Origin: Deltaproteobacteria bacterium RIFCSPLOWO2_02_56_12
GTDB taxonomy: Bacteria; Desulfobacterota; Binatia; UBA9968
DNA length: 8,118 nucleotides
Assembly (NCBI GenBank): GCA_001799045.1
Contig: MGRY01000123.1
Coordinates: 1 to 8,118 of the forward strand
Direction of reading: 5' to 3'
The notes under the pieces were generated by a model. It was not told the DNA's origin and ran no database searches. It worked only from the letters and a program-made list of their open reading frames with translations. Position numbers and translations under genes: made by a program. This document shows, piece by piece, positions 1-5,509 of the stretch. Position 1 is the first letter of the stretch. The number at the start of each line of letters is the position of its first letter.

Positions 1-91
1 GAGAGACAAATCCCCTCAGACAATATTCCCCGATGCGGTAGCGCAGCCAGTAGAAAAATTTTCCGATATACCTCTTTTTCTTCTTAGCCAT
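1..91 (-). CDS. Probable lipid A biosynthesis (LpxL/HtrB-like) acyltransferase, N-terminal fragment
   Basis: Only the first 30 codons are in the window; the gene continues past the left edge. The start is the ATG at 91-89: an in-frame TAA lies eight codons upstream with no other start between, so the N-terminus is fixed. The peptide opens MAKKKKRYIGKFFYWLRYR, and continues with Gly-Glu-Tyr-Cys-Leu-Arg and a hydrophobic turn. A basic head followed by an R-Y-R-x-E-Y-x-L-R amphipathic/hydrophobic helix is the usual opening of bacterial lysophospholipid/lipid A acyltransferases, which add a secondary acyl chain to lipid A at the inner membrane. The H-x4-D active site of that family would lie outside the window, so the call rests on the N-terminal pattern and the lipopolysaccharide context. 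The ribosome-binding site is weak. It could instead be another small membrane-anchored protein. Confidence 0.45.
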   Translation of the reverse strand, partial: MAKKKKRYIGKFFYWLRYRIGEYCLRGFVS

Positions 92-286
92 GGTGCTCGG
101 TCTAGTGACTTTTTATCCGGAATTTCCGATTCGAGTCTCTCCTTCGCTCAAATGGCTACACCAGCCCACCTGCGCGAGTCAAGCCCATCTCACAATGGCT
201 CTTTTGGGTGGCATGGCGGCTCCCTTTGCAACCGCACTTCATTCGCCCGAAACCGATGGCAGGAAAAAGACGGGTCCAACTCACAG
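92..286. other. Gap without a recognisable gene between the orphan GT4 tail and the acyltransferase start
   Basis: This 195-nt stretch shows no convincing coding frame on the minus strand: all three frames are interrupted, and none gives family-like residues. A plus-strand frame is open across most of it, but its product is proline- and serine-rich without any motif, and it opposes the direction of every other gene. No clear terminator hairpin with a T-run is visible. A TTGACT hexamer (minus strand, 182-177) could be a weak -35 element but lacks a good -10 at the right distance. It may simply be decayed sequence. Confidence 0.4.
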
Positions 287-526
287 CTAGTGTCCTGGAA
301 CTAATGAAAGCATTTTGATACCGAATATCCGGGTTAAGATCGTTGTGAAAGTAATTTTTTCAGGAATATCTTTTTCCGAACCTTCGGGCAGGCTCCGAGG
401 TGGATCGCCGCGCTCACGATCCAACATCTTGACAATCTTGGCTTCAACCTCTGAGGGATCGTCCGCGGGCCAAAATACGCAAAGCTCAGCAGTCGAGCGG
501 TCTCCGCAGAGGAAGGTTATCTCCGT
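287..526 (-). pseudogene. Orphan C-terminal remnant of a GT4 (glycosyl transferases group 1) glycosyltransferase
   Basis: An open stretch of 79 codons runs from just after a TGA (529-527) to a TAG (289-287), with no ATG, GTG or TTG near its 5' end. Its peptide contains WPADDPSEVEAKIVKMLD, then after about 20 residues EKITFTTILTRI. Both segments match, in order and spacing, the C-terminal end of the intact GT4 protein in this window (DDPLEVEARVLALLD and ERYSWKNHFREL). Over the 15-codon DDP...LD segment I count 9 of 15 identical residues and 30 of 45 identical bases. This is family-level homology rather than a recent copy. The N-terminal Rossmann half and the E-x7-E nucleotide-sugar site are missing. 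It begins where the FkbM reading frame ends and lies in a different frame. The first in-frame ATG (427-425) would give only 46 residues. I read it as a decayed gene end; a short translated protein is less likely. Confidence 0.6.
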
Positions 527-1242
527 TCAAATGCGAGGACAGTTCCGTGCAGCGCCGATACGACAAATCCCTTCTCCAGGATCGCTTGGACCGCTCGTCC
601 TGCAACCTTCGATCCCATCAACCTCGGATGGAATTCAGCGATTACGAGGCCGATGGAGTCTGGTAAGTTCGGTGGATATTCGCTCCAGACTGCTTCCGTG
701 CCTTCGATGTCCATCACGAGCGCCGAGGGCTCCAAATTGGTTTGCTGACAGATGGCCAAAGCGGTGAGCCAAGGCGGACTCTGGCCGGAAGTTGGGCCGG
801 CGACGGCCCGCCCGGAAAGCGTTTGTTCCGATTGTTGAAACGACTGTTGAGCAATGCGGGCCGGCACTTGGTCCTGCCAGAGAGGGCAGCAGAGGGCGTT
901 GACCCAAACGGCACGGACGCCGTTCAAGGCCAACTGCGCCTCGAACGGCACTTTCAAACGAGCATCCGCCTCGACGCACACCAAGCGGCCGGTGGGACCA
1001 GCTTGGCGGCTTAGAAAACAAGTCACGATGCCCACCGACGCGCCCAACTCCAGAATTTGTTCTCCCGGCTTGATAAAGTGCCGGACTAAATCACACTCGG
1101 CCAGTTCGTACGAGCCGCGCATTAGGCGCCGGCGCGTCTTTGGGTCCAACGGCGAATTCTTGAGCGGGACTTTGACTCCGTCCAATTCCACCTGCTCTGG
1201 CCACCGAGAAAAGAACGGCACTTTAGTTCTTAACAGACTCAT
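517..1242 (-). CDS. FkbM-family SAM-dependent methyltransferase
   Basis: A 241-residue protein starting at the ATG at 1242-1240 and ending in TAA. FkbM-family enzymes transfer a methyl group from S-adenosylmethionine to a hydroxyl; in surface-glycan loci the acceptor is usually a sugar hydroxyl. Visible signatures are the SAM-binding loop LELGASVG (residues 64-71), the acidic residue ending strand 2 in VCVEAD (E91), and the family hallmark MDIEGTE (177-183). IAEFHPRL (201-208) corresponds to the conserved I-x-E-x-H-P strand, and the protein ends LAFERR, a normal FkbM terminus, so it looks complete. There is no signal peptide or membrane segment, so it should be cytoplasmic. It follows the 200-aa methyltransferase gene by 54 nt and is probably co-transcribed from the promoter near 2150. 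No strong Shine-Dalgarno sequence precedes the start. The acceptor cannot be told from sequence. Confidence 0.9.
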   Translation of the reverse strand: MSLLRTKVPFFSRWPEQVELDGVKVPLKNSPLDPKTRRRLMRGSYELAECDLVRHFIKPGEQILELGASVGIVTCFLSRQAGPTGRLVCVEADARLKVPFEAQLALNGVRAVWVNALCCPLWQDQVPARIAQQSFQQSEQTLSGRAVAGPTSGQSPPWLTALAICQQTNLEPSALVMDIEGTEAVWSEYPPNLPDSIGLVIAEFHPRLMGSKVAGRAVQAILEKGFVVSALHGTVLAFERR

Positions 1243-1296
1243 TCGGCGCCAAATCGTTGCTTGAGTTTATTCCCTGCTTGAAAAGGAAATCGTGCC

Positions 1297-1899
1297 TCAC
1301 GCCCGAAAAATCGTGGCCAAGGCAATCTTCTCAAACTCGGCTCGGGAGATGAAAGGGTTGCTCGCCCGCTTCCTGAGTCCAACACAGACGAGGTGGGATT
1401 GGTCTCCTTTAAGCGCGATGTCGCTTTCCCGGAGGATTTCATAATCGCATTGGCTCGCCAGCCGGTGGTGGAAGTCGAACGTGTAATAGTAAAGGCCGTG
1501 CCTGGGCCAGGAGCCCGTCTTGGGGTTCAGGTGGATAAAAATGCCGTTCTGCTTTACCAAGGAGTGAAGATTTTTAAAGCACTCATATTCCTCTTCGACA
1601 TGCTCGCTCGTGCCCGAATTAGTCAAAACGTCAAACTGATCTATGAGTTCGGGGTCCTGGATCGGCTCGCACAGGTCCAGCGGCAACGCCCCGTCCAATC
1701 CGTTCCGATCGATGGAAGTATGGTCATAGCCTAGACTACTGAAGTACTCCTTGCCTGTTTTGGCTTTCGTTATTCGAGCAGCGCTTTTCCGGATCTGCTG
1801 GTTACCCAGCTCACACATCTTCAAACCTGTCGCCCGCTGGAAACCTGCGAGCGCGCACGTCTCGTTGATGAAGTTGATGTATTCGAGCTGTAAGCCCAT
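1297..1899 (-). CDS. Small class I SAM-dependent methyltransferase with atypical motif I
   Basis: A 200-residue protein from the ATG at 1899-1897 to TGA. GAGGAA lies about ten bases upstream, an acceptable ribosome-binding site. The order of elements fits a compact Rossmann-fold methyltransferase: strand 1 with MCELGNQQ (about residues 28-35), strand 2 ending in SIDRNG (62-67), then LPLDL (72-76), FDVLTNSGTSEHV (88-100) where motif-III-like residues sit, and NGIFIHLNP (117-125) as strand 5. The usual glycine loop E/D-x-G-x-G-x-G is reduced to E-L-G-N-Q-Q, so SAM binding is less certain than for the other methyltransferases here. No signal peptide or membrane helix is seen. It is the first gene behind the promoter and long leader in 1900-2184, and is followed by the FkbM gene. 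Activity and acceptor are unknown; a sugar in the same glycan is the contextual guess. Confidence 0.75.
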   Translation of the reverse strand: MGLQLEYINFINETCALAGFQRATGLKMCELGNQQIRKSAARITKAKTGKEYFSSLGYDHTSIDRNGLDGALPLDLCEPIQDPELIDQFDVLTNSGTSEHVEEEYECFKNLHSLVKQNGIFIHLNPKTGSWPRHGLYYYTFDFHHRLASQCDYEILRESDIALKGDQSHLVCVGLRKRASNPFISRAEFEKIALATIFRA

Positions 1900-2023
1900 G
1901 ATTCTAATTCCTCATTGGATTGACGAATGAAGCGGCTTAAGCGAGAGGAAATTCATGGGAGCGAATAGGACTTGACAGAAATCGAAGCATAAAATGACAG
2001 AATTTGCTTTTGAGGCAAGACCT

Positions 2024-2089
2024 CTAAGAACTTCGAAATTCCCCCAACGTTAACGTGCGGCCCAGCCTTCGAGAAGCCAAGCAGCCCAC
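2024..2089 (-). other. Possible 21-codon leader open frame in the 5' leader
   Basis: Within the leader downstream of the promoter, GGGAGGAGG (2103-2095) sits five bases before a GTG (2089-2087). That codon opens a 21-codon frame ending in TAG (2026-2024); a second in-frame GTG lies directly upstream. The peptide (VGCLASRRLGRTLTLGEFRS...) matches nothing I recognise and has no run of one amino acid, so it is not an obvious attenuator peptide. The ribosome-binding site is the only real support. A chance purine block is equally possible. Confidence 0.15.
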
Positions 2090-2131
2090 CACAACCTCCT
2101 CCCTGACTGACATCTCGATATTGCGTTGCAG

Positions 2132-2159
2132 ATTATCCGATTAGATAGTGTTATGTCAA
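2132..2159 (-). promoter_or_regulatory. Near-consensus sigma70-type promoter
   Basis: On the minus strand a perfect -35 hexamer TTGACA (2159-2154) is followed, after a 16-nt spacer, by GATAAT (2137-2132), which matches TATAAT at five of six positions. Transcription would start near 2125, leaving a leader of roughly 225 nt before the 200-aa methyltransferase start at 1899. It lies 26 nt beyond the stop codon of the zinc-ribbon methyltransferase, where a new transcription unit would be expected. The position and match are seen directly; activity is inferred and assumes a standard housekeeping sigma factor. Confidence 0.6.
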
Positions 2160-2184
2160 ACTGCGTATCGAATCTTCACAGTCA

Positions 2185-3195
2185 TCAAGGCCGGATCGTC
2201 TCTTCTTGACGGGTCTTTTTCAAGGTCGCCTCCATAACATCCCCTAGTGAGATACGATCTACAAGAAAGAAAAACGGCTTAAGCGTCCGCCGGATCGGTT
2301 TATTGCTCGGCCAGTTGATCCGCCGCAACCAGTCGGGCCAACCATCCCCACTCTCTTCCAGGTAATATTTCACGCTTCGCACGAAGTTAAAAGGACCTGA
2401 GCGAAAACGCATCCCAACAATTTCAAAGCCGGTCGCACGGCAGAGAAATTTCAGCGTCTTCGGGCAATAGGAAATCACATGGCGTGGCGCATCCAGAGCG
2501 TACCAGTTCGCTCCAAACGACCAAAACGTGAAGCTGAGAGTGTTGGGGACGGTTACATAAACGAGCCCGTCCGGCTTCAGGATTCTTTTTATTTCAAAAA
2601 AAGTCCCACGGGGGTCTGTCAGATGCTCCAAGACGTGGGACAATCGAACCACATCAAAAAAACCGTCCTGAAATCGAGCTTCCTCGATTTGTCCCTGATG
2701 CACGTTGAGCCCTAACGATCGGGCCTGAGCCGCACCGACGGCACTGGGCTCGACTCCGTACGAATTCCAACCCCAGCTTTTGAGGCGATAGAGGTAAGAT
2801 CCTCCGCCGCACCCAACATCCAGAACCCTGCCCTCTCCCCGATAAGGAATGGCATCCTTGGCCATAACAAGAGAAAGAAAAAAGGCGGCCCATCTGTTGA
2901 AAAGGGAAGGCTTTCCTCCCTTTGGGGATGGATAACCATAGTAGTTCTCCAACACAAACCGTCTGATGCCTTTGTATGTCTTTTTGTCGATGGCCCTGGA
3001 ATGGCGGTAGCGGCCATAGCTGTCCGGGTAGTAGCGCGACAGCTCTGCCGCCTGGAGTGGCGGAAGGTAGAACACCGCGCGACACCGCCTGCATTGGAAC
3101 ACTGTAAAATCTCCTGGAAGTCCGTGGACACGGTCCCGGCCCTTAAAGAGACGGACGGTCTGATCGCCTTTGCAGAGTGGACACAACAGCGTCAT
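2185..3195 (-). CDS. Class I SAM-dependent methyltransferase with N-terminal zinc ribbon
   Basis: A 336-residue protein whose ATG (3195-3193) overlaps the TAA of the preceding GT39-like gene by one base (TAATG), a typical coupling junction. The N-terminus has CPLC (residues 5-8) and CRRC (35-38), a four-cysteine zinc ribbon seen in many glycan-locus methyltransferases. About 80 residues later comes a canonical SAM domain: RVLDVGCGGG (123-132), SYGVEP with acidic E149 at the end of strand 2, SHVLEHL (186-192), and a strand-5 region LVYVTVPN. An aromatic- and arginine-rich C-terminal part of about 110 residues probably caps the acceptor site. The protein should be soluble and cytoplasmic. It is the last gene of the overlapping operon, with the next promoter 26 nt after its stop. 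The likely role is methylation of a sugar or lipid-linked intermediate; the acceptor is unknown. Confidence 0.85.
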   Translation of the reverse strand: MTLLCPLCKGDQTVRLFKGRDRVHGLPGDFTVFQCRRCRAVFYLPPLQAAELSRYYPDSYGRYRHSRAIDKKTYKGIRRFVLENYYGYPSPKGGKPSLFNRWAAFFLSLVMAKDAIPYRGEGRVLDVGCGGGSYLYRLKSWGWNSYGVEPSAVGAAQARSLGLNVHQGQIEEARFQDGFFDVVRLSHVLEHLTDPRGTFFEIKRILKPDGLVYVTVPNTLSFTFWSFGANWYALDAPRHVISYCPKTLKFLCRATGFEIVGMRFRSGPFNFVRSVKYYLEESGDGWPDWLRRINWPSNKPIRRTLKPFFFLVDRISLGDVMEATLKKTRQEETIRP

Positions 3196-4727
3196 TAACC
3201 TGCCGCTCGACGAAGGACGAAAAGAGCCTCTCTATCCCCGCCCGAAAACTCCTTGTCCAATGACCACCCATGCTGTCTGAGTGCAGATTCAGACTCCAGG
3301 TAAGCTTTTTTATCCAGGGCGAGATAATCCCCGCCGGCGGTGTCAAGGAAACCGGCAAGCTCGTTAGGTTTTTTCGGCAAGATTCGATTTGTCCCTGCGG
3401 CATAAAAGGCCACGCGCCCATTAGTGGTGACAATGGTGGGCCCGTCAGGTTTTTCTTTGAGGTATGCCCCGGCCCGGCGGAGATAGAATTTGTCTTCGCC
3501 GATTGCCCGGAGCGTCTTAGGCAGGGTTCCAACAGTAAAGAGAACCAGAACAAGTCCGGTAACGAGCATGCCTTTTCGCCCCCACCGGTTGCAAGTGTAT
3601 TCTTTCACCGCAAGAAATCCGGCTCCCACCCAGCCCAGGGAAATCGGAACCAACGGAATCCCGTAACGACGGGTCACGTATAGGAGCGCAAACGTGCCAA
3701 GGTAAAAAGTTACCAAGACGAGAAAAAGAAAGTCGCTTTTTTCCCAGAACCTTTCCCGGAAAAAGAATAACCACCCTATGAACAAAAAGGGGAGATAAGA
3801 ATAATGGAGGGCCTCGAAATAGAAACCCACGGAGCGGAAGGCATCGATAAAAACCTTTTTGAGGTAAGTGAACGGATGAGAAGCGACGAAATCCACGATT
3901 CGGACTTGATTCGAATCCGTCACACCGGGCTCATCCCAATCCACGCCATGCCTCGCCAACGCCATGGAGAAAACCAGACTGGTCTTGCGGCTGATCGCCC
4001 AGCTGCCAGTATCCCACCGAAGGTAGGCAATATAGGGGGCGGAAAAGAGAACGAAGCCAAGCGCCAGCACCGCCGCGCACAATGCGTATTTTCGCAGCCG
4101 GCCCAGCATCCATCCCCGGTAGAGCAAGAAAAAACAGCCAACCACCATCAAGCCAACACCCTCCGGTCTCGTCAGATAGGCCAGTGCTGAAATTATCCCG
4201 CTTAAAACAAATTCGCGCGCCTTACCACCGTCGAGGCCCCGTTGCAGTAGATAAAGAGCCGAAACCGAGAAAAACACATAGGGTATTTCGGTTCTGACCT
4301 CGAGCGACAAACGGGCAAGGTACGGGCTCAGCGCGTAGAAAAACAGGGCAACCTGGGCCACCCTGATCCCATAAACCCTGCGCAACAGCCCAAAGAGAGG
4401 AAATAGAACGAGAACGCCCAGAATAAACGGCCACAGCTGCCCGGCGAGCTCCCAATCTCCAACGACGGGATAGACCAGGGCGGCCATTAGAGGAAAAAGC
4501 GGCGGATAGAATGACGCGAGACCTTGAAGCCAATCACCTTCCCGGAAGTGCCGGGCCGCCTGAAGATAGACCACCCCGTCATTATTGATGGTATAGTAGT
4601 TCCTAAAGAGATAGAGCCGGACCCCAAGGGTCAGAAGTAGAGCTCCAACCCAATAAAAACTGTTTATCCTTTTCTGAGCGAGCGCAGATCTCTCCGAGCG
4701 CTCTCTTCGAGGACTCTCTTGATCCAT
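3195..4727 (-). CDS. GT39/ArnT-like integral membrane glycosyltransferase
   Basis: A 510-residue polytopic membrane protein. I place the start at the ATG at 4727-4725 because a strong purine-rich Shine-Dalgarno region directly precedes it; the frame stays open upstream but with sequence unlike membrane protein. Residues 1-20 are charged and cytoplasmic, the first helix is about 23-41, and roughly ten to twelve more hydrophobic segments follow to about residue 402. TINNDGVVYLQAA (about 46-58) is the first periplasmic loop, where GT39/ArnT/PMT enzymes carry the catalytic acid; D50 is the candidate. SLEVRTE (141-147) and LTRPEG (185-190) are further family-type loop motifs. The last hundred residues form a soluble domain. 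Such enzymes use polyprenyl-phosphate sugars on the periplasmic side, which fits the GT2 gene upstream. It overlaps the kinase gene by 64 nt. Sugar and acceptor are unknown. Confidence 0.85.
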   Translation of the reverse strand: MDQESPRRERSERSALAQKRINSFYWVGALLLTLGVRLYLFRNYYTINNDGVVYLQAARHFREGDWLQGLASFYPPLFPLMAALVYPVVGDWELAGQLWPFILGVLVLFPLFGLLRRVYGIRVAQVALFFYALSPYLARLSLEVRTEIPYVFFSVSALYLLQRGLDGGKAREFVLSGIISALAYLTRPEGVGLMVVGCFFLLYRGWMLGRLRKYALCAAVLALGFVLFSAPYIAYLRWDTGSWAISRKTSLVFSMALARHGVDWDEPGVTDSNQVRIVDFVASHPFTYLKKVFIDAFRSVGFYFEALHYSYLPFLFIGWLFFFRERFWEKSDFLFLVLVTFYLGTFALLYVTRRYGIPLVPISLGWVGAGFLAVKEYTCNRWGRKGMLVTGLVLVLFTVGTLPKTLRAIGEDKFYLRRAGAYLKEKPDGPTIVTTNGRVAFYAAGTNRILPKKPNELAGFLDTAGGDYLALDKKAYLESESALRQHGWSLDKEFSGGDREALFVLRRAAG

Positions 4728-5509
4728 TTTCTCCTCTCCCTCCGATCGAAAAAAACCTTTCCAAGATAGACTTTCAACCAATAGAGCTTCTCGCTCGCAC
4801 GCAAGAGTGTTCCCATCGTCCGATTCAACTGGACCAGATTCTTGATTCGGCGGCGTCGATTCAAAGCCCGATATTTCCGAATCCCTTCTAAGTCCAAGAG
4901 ATAAAAACACCTGTCCGGGCGCGTATCGCCAGAGGCGACGATGATATTGGCATCCTTGAGATCGTTATGATAAATGTTTCGCCCGTGAAGGGAGCGAAAA
5001 AGAACCGCCAGATCCTTTAAAAAGATACGCCGCCTGAGAAATCCTTCCGGCCCGCTGATAGGGATAAGCTCCTCGCGCCAGTAGACATCAACGGTCTTTC
5101 CTCCGGGGATCTCTTCGGAAAGATAAAAGCTTTTTGCCAGCACTCCCCGCGAACGATGTTCAACCGCCGCGATGGGACGGCCTGTATGGAAACCCGCCCC
5201 CAGCAGAATTTTGGCCCCAGCCCATGAGCGAGAGGCCGCTGAAGGAAAAAACAGCGAACCCAATTGATAGCGCCGGGAAAATACGTTGTACCGCTTTAAA
5301 TAGATCCTCCTTGCTTTGCCGCCGATCTCCAGCTGAACCCGTCCCACTTTGATTTTTTTCTGGTCTTTAATGATTTCGCACTGCGGAGAAGAAAAGAGCT
5401 GGTCGGGATCGGAGAACAAGTAGAGGTTAGGGTCTGCGTGCAAATCTGCGCAAACCCACAAACAGGAGGAGCCGATCCTCAGAAAAACGTCTTTAGGCGA
5501 CTGCCCCAC
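4664..5509 (-). CDS. Lipopolysaccharide core kinase-like protein (WaaP/InaA/Kdo kinase superfamily)
   Basis: A 281-residue protein if it begins at the GTG at 5509-5507, which has GGGAG four bases upstream and overlaps the GT4 stop by 17 nt. An upstream ATG (5671) would bury 54 unconserved-looking residues inside the GT4 gene. Eukaryotic-kinase-like elements are in order: a candidate ATP lysine in IYLKRY (K72), glutamates in SEEIPGG (132-133), the catalytic loop IYHNDLKDANII with H181, D183 and N188, and the metal-binding Asp in LLDLEG (D206). These fit lipopolysaccharide kinases that phosphorylate heptose or Kdo in the inner core, on the cytoplasmic face of the inner membrane. The C-terminus is highly basic, as expected for membrane association. 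Its place directly after a WaaG-like transferase supports the role. Whether it acts on heptose, Kdo or another sugar cannot be decided. Confidence 0.82.
   Translation of the reverse strand: MGQSPKDVFLRIGSSCLWVCADLHADPNLYLFSDPDQLFSSPQCEIIKDQKKIKVGRVQLEIGGKARRIYLKRYNVFSRRYQLGSLFFPSAASRSWAGAKILLGAGFHTGRPIAAVEHRSRGVLAKSFYLSEEIPGGKTVDVYWREELIPISGPEGFLRRRIFLKDLAVLFRSLHGRNIYHNDLKDANIIVASGDTRPDRCFYLLDLEGIRKYRALNRRRRIKNLVQLNRTMGTLLRASEKLYWLKVYLGKVFFDRRERRKWIKRVLEESARRDLRSLRKG
4728..4745 (-). promoter_or_regulatory. Strong ribosome-binding region for the GT39-like gene
   Basis: Read on the minus strand this is TCGGAGGGAGAGGAGAAA immediately before the ATG at 4727. It offers two Shine-Dalgarno cores, GGAGG further out and AGGAG close in. 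It lies inside the coding sequence of the kinase gene, so ribosomes reaching the end of that gene pass the start of the next. It is the main reason for choosing this start over upstream in-frame codons. Confidence 0.65.

Larger units (their letters stand above)
1900..2184. other. Intergenic region with promoter and leader of the downstream two-gene unit
   Basis: This 285-nt stretch separates the end of the long overlapping operon from the 200-aa methyltransferase gene. It is more A+T-rich than the genes around it. On the minus strand it carries a near-consensus sigma70 promoter at its upstream end, a purine-rich GGGAGGAGG block at 2103-2095 in front of a tiny open frame, and a perfect 10-bp palindrome (ACGTTAACGT, 2047-2056). 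No long open frame on either strand looks like a gene, and I see no convincing intrinsic terminator for the upstream operon. Confidence 0.6.

Noticed and set aside
177..182. Minus-strand TTGACT as a -35 element for the acyltransferase gene
   Set aside because: No acceptable -10 hexamer lies 16-18 nt downstream.
90..767. Open plus-strand frames opposite the FkbM 3' end and the left gap (90-290 and 315-767)
   Set aside because: Products are rich in Ser, Pro and Arg without motifs, lack ribosome-binding sites, and oppose well-supported minus-strand coding sequence; they are frame shadows.
1972..1995. Plus-strand TTGACA (1972-1977) with TAAAAT (1990-1995) as a divergent promoter
   Set aside because: The spacer is only 12 nt, too short for sigma70, and no gene follows on the plus strand.
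2047..2056. Perfect palindrome ACGTTAACGT as a defined operator
   Set aside because: A single 10-bp palindrome with no second copy and no known regulator is too weak to call; it is kept only as part of the leader observation.
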